Part shown: positions 42,792-50,611 of the stretch, piece by piece
How the letters are laid out: every line of letters starts with the position of its first letter
Numbering within the stretch: the first letter of the stretch is position 1
Origin: Cupriavidus gilardii
GTDB taxonomy: Bacteria > Pseudomonadota > Gammaproteobacteria > Burkholderiales > Burkholderiaceae
Reading direction: 5' to 3'
Assembly: GCF_013314895.1 (NCBI RefSeq)
Contig: NZ_JABTYE010000008.1
Coordinates: 1-64,000, forward strand
DNA: 64,000 nt
The notes under the pieces: model-generated
Seen by the model: only the letters and a program-made list of their open reading frames with translations
Database searches by the model: none
What the model was told of the DNA's origin: nothing
Position numbers and translations under genes: made by a program

Positions 42792-43573
42792 CAATGCATG
42801 ACAAAACCGCCGTTCACCGCCAGAGTCTGGCCGGTCACGAAGCGGGAAAGATCGGACAGCGCGAACAGCACAGCGCCGCAGACATCGGCGGGCAGCTGCT
42901 CGCGCGAGATCGCGCGCTGCTCGCGATAGAGCTCGTGCCGCTTCTGCGGGACGTACTCGGTCGCCTCGACCAGCGTCAGGCCCGGCGCCACGGCATTGAC
43001 CGTGATGTTGTCGGGACCGAGCTCGCGCGCCAGCGATCGGGTCATGCCGATGATGGCGCTCTTGCTCGCCACGTAGGCCAGCAGGTTCGGCGCGCCCCAC
43101 AGCGGCGTGTCGGAGGCCAGGTTGATGATGGCGCCGCGGCCGCTGTCGCGCAGCGCCGGCAGGCAGGCCGTGGTCATCAGCCAGGTGCCGCGCACGTTCA
43201 CGTTCATCACGCGGTCCCAGGTGGCGATATCGATGGCGCTGGCATCGCGCCCGCCGGAGTCGGTCACTGCGGCGTTATTGACCAGGCCGTCGAGGCCGCC
43301 CAGTTCCCGCACCGCCTCGGCAGCGCAGGCCTGTACCGAGGCGGGATCGGCCAGGTCCAACGGCAGCGCCACCGCGTGCAGGCCGCGCGAGGTCAGCGCG
43401 TCGGCCTCCTGGTGCAGGCGCTCGGCGAGGACGTCGGCCATCGCGACCGAAGCGCCGGCTTCGGCGATCGCGGTGGCAAAGGCCAGGCCCAGGCCGCGCG
43501 CGGCGCCGGTGACCAGCACCTTGCGACCGGCGAGCATCGACGACGTGTCGCCGGGATGCTGGAACTCAGGCAT
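42791..43573 (-). CDS. SDR family oxidoreductase (dihydrodiol dehydrogenase candidate)
   Basis: A 260-residue classical SDR with TGAARGLG cofactor motif, VNNAAV, catalytic Ser (NLASDTPLW) and an intact YVASK (LLAYVASKSAIIG), followed by NAVAPGLT. It starts 8 nt inside the end of the Rieske oxygenase gene, so the two are coupled. A natural role is oxidation of the dihydrodiol or alcohol made by the oxygenase. This is inferred from position. Confidence 0.88.
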   Translation of the reverse strand: MPEFQHPGDTSSMLAGRKVLVTGAARGLGLAFATAIAEAGASVAMADVLAERLHQEADALTSRGLHAVALPLDLADPASVQACAAEAVRELGGLDGLVNNAAVTDSGGRDASAIDIATWDRVMNVNVRGTWLMTTACLPALRDSGRGAIINLASDTPLWGAPNLLAYVASKSAIIGMTRSLARELGPDNITVNAVAPGLTLVEATEYVPQKRHELYREQRAISREQLPADVCGAVLFALSDLSRFVTGQTLAVNGGFVMH

Positions 43574-44633
43574 GGCTGGCAACTCCCGGGGCCGGCTGCA
43601 GCATCGCCACCGGCGCATCGGCCAGCTCCTGCTCGGCGCGGCGGCGCAGCAGGCGGCGCACGCGCGTGATGCCGACATCGTGCTGGTACAGCATTTCATG
43701 GTCGCGGGCGTTGGGCGCCATCGACTCGAGCACCACGCGGTCCTGCTCCAGCACGTCCCAGTGCAGCTTTTCCAGCCGGTTGCGGTAGAGGAAGCGCCAG
43801 ACATCGCGCTCCCAGCCCTGGACATGTCGGGTGCGCCAGAAGAACACCATGCAGTGCTCCTCATCGACCGGCGTGGCGACGCCGACGATGCCGAACGGAC
43901 CGCCGGGGCCGACCTTCGGGCGATACGGAATCGCCAGGCGCAGCCACATCGTGCCGGTCTCGCCGAACTCGACCCAGTCGAAATTGACGCCGCGCTGGCC
44001 GGTCTTCTCGAACATCAGGCCGTGCTCGGTTTCGCGCACCGCCATGACCGCCTGCTTCTCGCCGCTGGCCATCGAATGCGAGACCGCATGCAGATAGGCG
44101 CCGTGCATCGGGTCCATGACGTTGTCGATGGCGTAGCGGTAGTTGCAGTCCCAGTGAGCGACGCACAGGAAGTGGCTGTGCTCGGGGTTCTCCAGCTCTT
44201 CGGGCAGGCGGAGCGTGTCGGCGCTGTCGGGGCCCTCGACCGGAGCGCGGTCGCCGAACCACAGGAAGATCGCGCCGGCCTTCTCCTGGACCGGATAGCT
44301 GCGCACGCAGGTCTTGCCTTCGAGCGGGCAGCTCTCGACCGCCGGCACGCTCTTGACCTGGCCGTCGCCGCCGACCTCGACGCCGTGATACCAGCAGGCG
44401 ACGCGATCGCCGAGGTTCCAGCCCATCGACAGACGCGCGCCGCGGTGCGGGCAGCGGTCTTCCAGCGCGTGGACCTGGCCGGCGCCGTCGCGCCACAGCA
44501 CGATGTTCTGGCTCAGGCGAGTGATGCCGATCGGCGAATGGGTGACCGACCACGACGCGGCCACCGGATACCAGTAGTTGCGCAGGCCGGTATTGAGCCG
44601 TTCTTCGATGCGGGCTTGCTTGTTCGATTCCAT
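43566..44633 (-). CDS. Rieske aromatic ring-hydroxylating oxygenase, phthalate/vanillate-oxygenase type
   Basis: This 355-residue oxygenase has a Rieske [2Fe-2S] site at Cys61, His63, Cys80 and His83 (CPHRGARLSMG; CWYHG). The mononuclear iron site is DPMHGAYLH with Asp174, His177 and His182. The single-subunit size and layout match the phthalate dioxygenase/vanillate O-demethylase group, which use a PDR-type reductase like the one encoded at 34345. The ATG has an AGAGAG SD sequence. It probably carries out the first attack on the substrate, either ring dihydroxylation or demethylation. Confidence 0.91.
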   Translation of the reverse strand: MESNKQARIEERLNTGLRNYWYPVAASWSVTHSPIGITRLSQNIVLWRDGAGQVHALEDRCPHRGARLSMGWNLGDRVACWYHGVEVGGDGQVKSVPAVESCPLEGKTCVRSYPVQEKAGAIFLWFGDRAPVEGPDSADTLRLPEELENPEHSHFLCVAHWDCNYRYAIDNVMDPMHGAYLHAVSHSMASGEKQAVMAVRETEHGLMFEKTGQRGVNFDWVEFGETGTMWLRLAIPYRPKVGPGGPFGIVGVATPVDEEHCMVFFWRTRHVQGWERDVWRFLYRNRLEKLHWDVLEQDRVVLESMAPNARDHEMLYQHDVGITRVRRLLRRRAEQELADAPVAMLQPAPGVASHA

Positions 44634-44682
44634 CGTTGTTCTCTCTTGCGGGACCGCTGGGTGTCGTCGGGGGTCGTCTGGG

Positions 44683-44988
44683 TCAGGCGCCGAGGCGCTG
44701 CATCTCGGCCAGAAAGCGCGCCTCTGTCCAGGGCTGGCCGTCGGCGGTCAGGAAGCCGGCGCGGTTGAAGGCGCGCACCACGTCTTCGGGCGTCGTCGCG
44801 CCTGCCTCGAAGGCGGCTTCGAGCGCGTCGCCGAGCGCGTTCTCGTAGGCCGTCGGCAACGCCGAACGCGTCTGCCAGACGATGTTGGGCACCTTGCCCG
44901 GCCGCTCGATATAGCCCTTGCCCGCCACGTTGTTCGGCGCGGGCTTGTCCCAGGGCGCGAGCTGCGGGTTGTAGTCGACGATTTCCAT
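44683..44988 (-). CDS. Small recombinase-like HTH-domain protein next to the oxygenase
   Basis: A 101-residue protein. The N-terminal half is Pro/Asn-rich (PWDKPAPNNVAGKGYIERPG). The C-terminal half looks like a small helix-turn-helix of the sort at the end of resolvase-type recombinases (TTPEDVVRAFNRAGFLTADG, then PWTEARFLAEM). It has no catalytic domain. It is first in the Rieske/SDR transcription unit, with a strong AAGGAGC SD sequence, 43 nt downstream of operator copy A. A role as an accessory subunit or regulator of the oxygenase is possible; no function is known to me. Confidence 0.72.
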   Translation of the reverse strand: MEIVDYNPQLAPWDKPAPNNVAGKGYIERPGKVPNIVWQTRSALPTAYENALGDALEAAFEAGATTPEDVVRAFNRAGFLTADGQPWTEARFLAEMQRLGA

Positions 44989-45030
44989 TGCGCTTGCTCC
45001 TTTTTCCGATCGGCCGGTGTCTCGCTGTAT

Positions 45031-45046
45031 GTTTTATATATGGAAC
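45031..45046. promoter_or_regulatory. Shared palindromic operator, copy A
   Basis: GTTTTATATATGGAAC is one of three near-identical 16-mers in the cluster (consensus GTTYYATATATGRAAC). It sits 43 nt upstream of the small HTH/Rieske transcription unit. It is a strong candidate binding site for the IclR pair. Confidence 0.7.
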
Positions 45047-45150
45047 AGCGATCCATGTATTGAACACGGTTGAACTATAGACCTCGGCGCTGCGGGATTG
45101 GACTGGGGTTTACCCGGGAATCGGGCGTTGGAGAGGAAAGAGGTGATGCT

Positions 45151-45176
45151 GTCGTCCCAGCGCTTGCGGGGACGAC
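45151..45176. repeat. dRS3-like dispersed repeat (second family), copy 2
   Basis: GTCGTCCC and GGGACGAC form an 8-bp perfect inverted repeat with a 10-nt spacer, just beyond the hydrolase stop. It could also act as a weak terminator for the hydrolase gene. Confidence 0.55.
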
Positions 45177-45188
45177 GACGACGTCCGG

Positions 45189-46073
45189 CTAGCGTGCGGG
45201 ACGCTGGTCCAACGCCGCGCGAATCCACCCCGCCACCGCGGCCGCCTGCTCGATGTAGCAGGCATGGCCGGCATCGGCGATCGGCGTGAATGGCAGACCG
45301 AACCGCTGCGCCAGCGCTTCGGCACCGATCGGCGGCGTCACCACGTCCAGCGTGCCGCAGCCGATCTCGACCGCGACGCCCTCAGGCCGGCGCGCCAGGT
45401 AGGCGTCGATGTCGTCGCCGCACAGCATCGCCACCGCCTGGCGGTAGCCGTCCGGGTTCAGGCGGCTCATGTTCCAGCGCACCCATTCACGCGCACCGGC
45501 ATCCGCGTTCGGACTCAATAGCCGCGAGGGGCCGCGTTCGGCCAAGCCGGTGACGCCGAGCGTTGCCAGCGCGTCGAGGCGCTGCCGCGCAACGTCCGCC
45601 GCCTTCTGTTCCTTGCCTGCGGCGCCATAGCCTTGTGCCGGACTGGCCAGCAGCACACGGGCCGGCCGCCGGTCCGGCTCGGCCTGTGCCAGGTAGGCAG
45701 CCGCCATCAATGCGCCGAGCGAATGACCGACGATCACGGCCGGCCGCAGGTCGAGTGCCCGCACCAGGCCCTGCAATCGGACGGCGTAGTCGGCGGCGCG
45801 CCTCGCCTTCTCGGCAAGGGGGCTCGACGCGCCATAGCCGGGCGCGTCCCACGCGATTACCCGCGCATGGGCGGCGAGCAGGCTCGCGCAGGGCAGCCAT
45901 GACGCTGCGCCCGAGCTGATGCCGTGCAACAGCAACACCACAGGCCCTTGGCTGCCGCCGCTGCGGTAGGCCACCTGCGCCCCGTCGGCATCGACCGTCG
46001 CCACCGCTTGCACAAACGTATCCGCGAGTTGGGCCAGCATCGGGGGCGCCGCGGGTTGGGAGTTATGTTCCAT
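45189..46073 (-). CDS. Alpha/beta hydrolase (ring-fission product hydrolase candidate)
   Basis: A 294-residue alpha/beta-hydrolase fold enzyme. It has the oxyanion HGISSG near residue 50, nucleophile Ser118 (VGHSLGAL), acid Asp in GTLDVVTPP and catalytic His in IADAGHACYIE. It resembles meta-cleavage-product C-C hydrolases and 3-oxoadipate enol-lactonases in layout. The first ATG lies inside operator copy B. A TATAGT -10-like element about 30 nt upstream suggests that this start is used and that the operator acts as a roadblock; ATG 46040 is the alternative. It probably acts after the extradiol dioxygenase. Confidence 0.86.
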   Translation of the reverse strand: MEHNSQPAAPPMLAQLADTFVQAVATVDADGAQVAYRSGGSQGPVVLLLHGISSGAASWLPCASLLAAHARVIAWDAPGYGASSPLAEKARRAADYAVRLQGLVRALDLRPAVIVGHSLGALMAAAYLAQAEPDRRPARVLLASPAQGYGAAGKEQKAADVARQRLDALATLGVTGLAERGPSRLLSPNADAGAREWVRWNMSRLNPDGYRQAVAMLCGDDIDAYLARRPEGVAVEIGCGTLDVVTPPIGAEALAQRFGLPFTPIADAGHACYIEQAAAVAGWIRAALDQRPAR

Positions 46074-46082
46074 ATATGAAAC
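46067..46082. promoter_or_regulatory. Shared palindromic operator, copy B
   Basis: GTTCCATATATGAAAC overlaps the start codon of the alpha/beta hydrolase gene. It is the second of the three 16-bp sites. A possible minus-strand -10 (TATAGT, complement of 46109-46114) lies upstream of it. Confidence 0.7.
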
Positions 46083-46234
46083 TCACGTCCTTAGGTAAAA
46101 ACTTCCCGACTATATCCCCCGGAAATCCTCGTGAAGATCCGCGTAAACACCTAGCGCCGCGCTAGGGAATTCCCTGCCCGCCCGAAGCGAAAACCCCCGC
46201 TATATTGCGCTTGTCGTTTCCTATGTAATTCGTC

Positions 46235-46250
46235 GTTTTATATATGAAAC
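46235..46250. promoter_or_regulatory. Shared palindromic operator, copy C
   Basis: GTTTTATATATGAAAC lies 110 nt upstream of the porin ATG in the hydrolase/porin divergent region. It differs from copy A at a single position. Confidence 0.7.
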
Positions 46251-46359
46251 GAAACCGAATATCAGGACTGCCACCACAACAACGGGACGGACGCGATCGG
46301 CCACAGAGACGACGCGGCTGCCAGGAACCACCACGAGACGGAATCGGGAAGGAATCGCA

Positions 46360-47451
46360 ATGAAATTTGGACGGATCGCACTGGCTGTGCTTGCCGCCGC
46401 GCCGATGATGGCGGCCGCACAATCGGTCACGCTGTACGGCGTGGTCGATACCGGGATCGAATACGTGAACAACGTCGGCCCGGACAAGGACAGCGTTGTC
46501 CGCATGCCCAACCTGACCGCGACGGTGCCGTCGCGCTGGGGCATTCGCGGCACCGAGGATCTTGGCGGCGGGCTCAAGGGCCTGTTCGTGCTGGAGTCGG
46601 GCTTCGGGCCGGATACCGGCAACGCCAATCAGGGCGGCCGGCTGTTCGGGCGACAGGCCTGGGTCGGCGTGTCGGGCCCGTGGGGCCAGATCTCGCTGGG
46701 CCGCCAGTACACCATGCTGTTCTGGGCGATCCTCGACTCGGACATCCTCGGTCCGAACGTCTACGGATCGGGTTCCCTCGACAGCTATATCCCCAACACC
46801 CGCCACGACAATTCGGTGGTCTACAAGGGGACGTTCGGCGGCCTGACCGTCGGCGCCTCGTACAGCTTCGGCCGCGATGCGGTCAACGCCGGCCCCAGCC
46901 CGTCGGGCACCAACTGCGCGGGCGAGAACCCGGCCGACGCGCGCGCCTGCCGCGCCTGGTCCGCGCTGGTCCAGTACGCGACCAGGACCTGGGGTGTGCA
47001 TGCCGCCTACGATTCGCTGCGCGGCGGCCCCGGCGCGTTCGCCGGGCTGACCAGCAGCAGCCTGACCGACGATCGCCTGTCGCTCGGCGGCTATGTGCTG
47101 CTCGACCGCGTCAAGGCCGGTGCCGGCCTGATCCGCCGCGACAACGAGGCCAGCCCCACCCCGCGCAGCGACATGTGGTACGCCGGCCTGGCCTATGACA
47201 TCACGCCCGCCTTCCAGCTCGCCGGGCAGGTCTACTACCTGAAGTACCGCCACAGCGACAACGACCAGATGCTGTACGCGCTGCGCGGCTCGTATGCCTT
47301 CTCGAAGCGGACCATGGTCTATGCGACGGCGGGCTTCATCGATAACGACGGCACGCTGGCCACCTCGGTCAGCGGCGGATCGCCGGGCTCGAACACGCGT
47401 CCCGGCGGCTCGCAGCTCGGCGCGATGCTGGGCATCAAGCACGTGTTCTGA
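46360..47451 (+). CDS. Gram-negative general porin
   Basis: A 363-residue outer-membrane beta-barrel of the betaproteobacterial porin family. The signal peptide is MKFGRIALAVLAAAPMMAAA, and the mature protein begins QSVTLYGVVDTGIEYV. The strand-rich body includes RWGIRGTEDLGGGLKGLFVLE and GRQAWVGVSG, and a terminal Phe (KHVF) serves Bam recognition. The ATG has an AAGGAA SD sequence. It is divergent from the hydrolase gene and controlled by the same operator type, so it is probably the outer-membrane entry for the cluster's substrate. Confidence 0.93.
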   Translation: MKFGRIALAVLAAAPMMAAAQSVTLYGVVDTGIEYVNNVGPDKDSVVRMPNLTATVPSRWGIRGTEDLGGGLKGLFVLESGFGPDTGNANQGGRLFGRQAWVGVSGPWGQISLGRQYTMLFWAILDSDILGPNVYGSGSLDSYIPNTRHDNSVVYKGTFGGLTVGASYSFGRDAVNAGPSPSGTNCAGENPADARACRAWSALVQYATRTWGVHAAYDSLRGGPGAFAGLTSSSLTDDRLSLGGYVLLDRVKAGAGLIRRDNEASPTPRSDMWYAGLAYDITPAFQLAGQVYYLKYRHSDNDQMLYALRGSYAFSKRTMVYATAGFIDNDGTLATSVSGGSPGSNTRPGGSQLGAMLGIKHVF

Positions 47452-47492
47452 TCGCCATCCATCGCTCCCGAGCGCAGACAACTGGAGGAACC

Positions 47493-48479
47493 ATGAAGCA
47501 GTCCACCACCCGCAAACTGATCGCGGCCGTTGCCGCGGCCGGCGCGCTGCTCGGCGCGGGCGCCGCGCAGGCGCAAGGCTATCCGAGCAAGCCGATCACG
47601 ATCGTGGTCGCCTATCCGGCCGGCGGGGACACCGACGTGCTGGCCCGCATGATCGCGGAGAAGCTGGCGATCCGGCTGAACCAGTCGGTCGTCGTCGAGA
47701 ACCGGACCGGCGCCGCCGGCACGATCGGCAGCGCCTACGTCGCCAAGGCGGCGCCGGACGGCTACACGCTGCTGGCCGCGCCGAACACCGTGGCGCTCGC
47801 CCCGCTCGTTCTCAAACCCGGCTCCGGCGCGGCTTATGACGTGCAGCGCGATTTCACGCCGGTGATCCAGACCGGCAGCCAGTCGCTGTTCGTGGTCGTC
47901 AACAAGTCGACCGGCATCAGCAAGATGAGCGACCTGGTCGCGCGCGCCAAGGCCGGCACGGTGCAGACCTATGCCTCGCCGGGCAACGGCTCGCCGATGC
48001 ATATCCTGGGCGAGCTGTTCAACAAGGCGGCCGGCGTGCGGATCGCGCAGGTCCCGTATCGCGGCACCGCGCCGGCGGTGGTCGACGTGCTCGGCGGCCA
48101 GGTGCCGATGACCTATTCCACCTATGGCGCCGTGTTCCAGTACGTGACCAACGGCCGCCTGCTGCCGATCGCCGTGGCCGATCCCAAGCGCTCGCCGTTC
48201 GCGCCCAACGTGCCGACGCTGGCCGAGCTGGGCTACAAGGACGTCGAAGTCGGCGCGTGGCAGGCGATCCTCGGTCCGAAGGGCATGCCGGCGGACGTGG
48301 TGCGCACGCTGAACGGGCATATCAACGAGATCCTGAAGATGCCGGACATCGTCGAAAAGATGGCGACCTTCGGCATCAGCCCGGTCGGCGGCGATGCGGC
48401 CAGCCTTGGCAAGCTGATCGCGGCCGATGCGAACCGCTACGCGCGGATCGTCAAGGAGTTCGGGATTCAGGCGGATTGA
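47493..48479 (+). CDS. Bug/TctC family extracytoplasmic solute-binding protein
   Basis: This 328-residue receptor has a standard signal peptide (KLIAAVAAAGALLGAGAAQAQ) and the Bug motifs ITIVVAYPAGGDTDVLARM, VENRTGAAGTIGS, YASPGNGSPMHILGELF and VPYRGTAPAVVD. The ATG has a GGAGGA SD sequence 41 nt after the porin stop, so both are co-transcribed. Bug proteins bind aromatic acids, dicarboxylates and amino acids. Without TctAB genes nearby it may act as a sensor or serve a distant permease. Confidence 0.9.
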   Translation: MKQSTTRKLIAAVAAAGALLGAGAAQAQGYPSKPITIVVAYPAGGDTDVLARMIAEKLAIRLNQSVVVENRTGAAGTIGSAYVAKAAPDGYTLLAAPNTVALAPLVLKPGSGAAYDVQRDFTPVIQTGSQSLFVVVNKSTGISKMSDLVARAKAGTVQTYASPGNGSPMHILGELFNKAAGVRIAQVPYRGTAPAVVDVLGGQVPMTYSTYGAVFQYVTNGRLLPIAVADPKRSPFAPNVPTLAELGYKDVEVGAWQAILGPKGMPADVVRTLNGHINEILKMPDIVEKMATFGISPVGGDAASLGKLIAADANRYARIVKEFGIQAD

Positions 48480-48495
48480 TATGCGGTGAGGTATT

Positions 48496-48535
48496 GGCGC
48501 CGTCGTTCGCGGAAAGCGGAGGGCGGCGCCGTTTT
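48496..48535 (+). terminator. Intrinsic terminator after the porin/Bug unit
   Basis: GGCGCCGTC and GGCGGCGCC pair over 9 bp with one mismatch around a 17-nt loop that can itself pair, and GTTTT follows. It lies 16 nt after the Bug-protein stop. Confidence 0.65.
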
Positions 48536-48566
48536 GGATGTTGGCCTGTGTGAAAAAGCCGGGCGC

Positions 48567-49520
48567 TCATGCCGGGTTGTCTTCGAATACCTCGGCCAGC
48601 GTTTCGGCGCGAAGCAATCGCGTTGACCAGTGATCGAGCTGCTCTTCCGTTGCGCCCTGAATCCTGGCTAACGCATGTTCCGGCAACGGTCCGAAGCGAG
48701 TCGTAAGCTGCCGCTGCAGTATTCGGGCCTCGCCTTCCAGCCGTCCGGCCGCCCTATATTCGTGCTCCCACACCTTGAAACTCTGACTTAGCTTCATCTT
48801 CATCTCCACAAGATCATTGGCCACCGGTACGTCCAAGGTGTTGCCGCTGCGCCTGCCGATCAGTCCCGGCAACACATTGAGGAAGATTCGCTTCAGTTCC
48901 TCATCGCCTTTGACGATGTCCGCGAGCTTGTCGATCAACTCGCCGACCTCCTGCTGGGTTTCCGCCTCTTCCAGCTGCATCAGCACCGCAACCGGATTGC
49001 GCATCGCGCGCAGCTGTTCCTTGCCGATGCGTCCGCTGTCCAACAACAGATATTTAAGCTTGGGCAGGTACTCACCGACAAGTCCGGGCACGTCCGGCAG
49101 CATCGCTGCGATATCGGTGGGCGCATCCCATGGCCCTTCGCCGTTGTAAAGGACGATGGGCAGCACCGGCGGGATGCCTCGTCGAGGCTTGACGTACTCC
49201 TTGCGGATCAAGCTTTGATAGAGCAGCCCGAGATAGGACATGATCCGTACCGGCATGCCGTGATCGACCGTGCTCTGAAACTCCATCATCAAATAGAGAT
49301 AGAGCCATTCGTCATCGGCGCGAACCCGCCACACCATGTCGTTGGCCCGCTGCCGCAGATCGTCGGAGACATAGTGGCCATGGATGCATTCCAGCGTGCT
49401 GAAATCCAGCCCATGCAGCCATTCGTCGGGGATAAAGCCCGAGACAAGATTGCGGACCATCGCGGGCGATGAATACAACTGTTTGTAGCTGGCGTCGTCG
49501 AGTTGAATCATGGTTGGCAT
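48567..49520 (-). CDS. Rpn family nuclease/transposase-like protein with DUF4351
   Basis: A 317-residue protein of the Rpn/YhgA (PD-(D/E)XK nuclease, transposase_31) family. The N-terminal domain has RANDMVWRVR, the ExQ catalytic-type motif in MMEFQSTVD and the conserved LPIVLYNGEGPWDAP. The C-terminal 60 residues (RLEGEARILQRQLTTRFGPLP) are a DUF4351 region. Related proteins stimulate RecA-independent recombination. It is single and not flanked by terminal repeats, so it is not part of an intact mobile element here. ATG 49511 is an alternative start. Confidence 0.84.
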   Translation of the reverse strand: MPTMIQLDDASYKQLYSSPAMVRNLVSGFIPDEWLHGLDFSTLECIHGHYVSDDLRQRANDMVWRVRADDEWLYLYLMMEFQSTVDHGMPVRIMSYLGLLYQSLIRKEYVKPRRGIPPVLPIVLYNGEGPWDAPTDIAAMLPDVPGLVGEYLPKLKYLLLDSGRIGKEQLRAMRNPVAVLMQLEEAETQQEVGELIDKLADIVKGDEELKRIFLNVLPGLIGRRSGNTLDVPVANDLVEMKMKLSQSFKVWEHEYRAAGRLEGEARILQRQLTTRFGPLPEHALARIQGATEEQLDHWSTRLLRAETLAEVFEDNPA

Positions 49521-49768
49521 CGAGCAGTGTCGAAGCCGACAGCATCCTGCGCATGGGCTCTCGGTGCTTCACAGAAGGTCACGCATTTTGGGTTTCATGT
49601 CGGCGTCGCTCGACATTGAGAATCGTCTGAACGACCGACGCGCCGTGGCCGTTCTGGCCGCCAGCAGCCTTCGGCAAAATCGCAGACACTATCCGGCGTT
49701 GCAAACACAACTCAATCGGCTCGCTGCCGGGATGACCGGCGGCGCAAGGCCGCCCCGAAGGAGACACC

Positions 49769-50497
49769 ATGACCCAAAAGAAGGCCATCCTCGTCATCGG
49801 CGCCGGCGACGCAACCGGCGGTGCGATCGCCCGACGCTTTGCGCGCGAGGTCTATATCGCCTGCGTGACCCGGCGCAATGCCGACAAGCTGGCGCCGCTG
49901 GTTCAGCAGATCGAGGCCGAGGGCGGCATCGCGCATGCCTTTGGTTCGGACGCGCGCAAGGAAGAGGAGATGACGAGCCTGGTCCAGCGAATCGAATCGG
50001 AGATCGCGCCGATCGAGGTGGCGGTCTTCAATATCGGCGCGAATGTCCGCTTCGACGTTCTGGACACGACGGCCCGGGTCTACTTCAAGGTGTGGGAGAT
50101 GGCCTGCTTCGCGGGCTTCCTGATGGGCCGCGAGATGGCCCGCGTGATGGTGCCGCGCGGCCGGGGCTCGATCTTCTTCACCGGTGCCACGGCCAGCCTG
50201 CGCGGACGCGCCGGCTTCGCGGCGTTCGCCGGCGCCAAGCACGGCCTGCGCGCGTTGGCGCAGGCAATGGCGAAGGAGCTGGGGCCGCAGGGCATCCATG
50301 TCGCCCATCCGATCATCGACGGCGCCATCGACACGGCCTTCATCCGCGAGAACTTCCCCGAACGCTATGCGCTGAAGGATCGCGACGGCATCCTGAATCC
50401 CGAGCATATCGCCGACGCCTACTGGATGCTGCACCAGCAGCCGCGCGACGCGTGGACGCACGAGCTCGATCTGCGGCCGTGGATCGAAGCGTGGTGA
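49769..50497 (+). CDS. SDR family protein with Phe in place of the catalytic Tyr
   Basis: A 242-residue Rossmann protein. The cofactor loop is IGAGDATGGAIARRF, VFNIGANV replaces the usual NNAG, and GATASLRGRAGFAAFAGAKHGL (in part TASLRGRAG, then FAGAK) replaces YxxxK with FxxxK. These changes are shared by a recognised divergent SDR subgroup, so they are probably ancestral rather than damage. The ATG has an AAGGAGA SD sequence. It is convergent with the nitronate monooxygenase-like gene. The substrate is unknown. Confidence 0.83.
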   Translation: MTQKKAILVIGAGDATGGAIARRFAREVYIACVTRRNADKLAPLVQQIEAEGGIAHAFGSDARKEEEMTSLVQRIESEIAPIEVAVFNIGANVRFDVLDTTARVYFKVWEMACFAGFLMGREMARVMVPRGRGSIFFTGATASLRGRAGFAAFAGAKHGLRALAQAMAKELGPQGIHVAHPIIDGAIDTAFIRENFPERYALKDRDGILNPEHIADAYWMLHQQPRDAWTHELDLRPWIEAW

Positions 50498-50520
50498 CTG
50501 GCTGAGTCACTCGGTCCCCG

Positions 50521-50592
50521 CGTTCCCGGGAACGACAGCAACTCCTGCACGAGCCGAGCTACGTCGTCCCCGCAGAGGCAGGGACCGGCGAC
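50521..50592. repeat. dRS3-like dispersed repeats (second family), paired copies 3 and 4
   Basis: A perfect 14-bp palindrome CGTTCCCGGGAACG (50521-50534) and a nearby GTCGTCCCCGC...GCAGGGACCGGCGAC element (50563-50592) fill the gap between the convergent SDR and nitronate monooxygenase-like genes. Both resemble the elements near 32661 and 45151. Confidence 0.55.
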
Positions 50593-50611
50593 TAGCGCAG
50601 CCAGGCACCGC

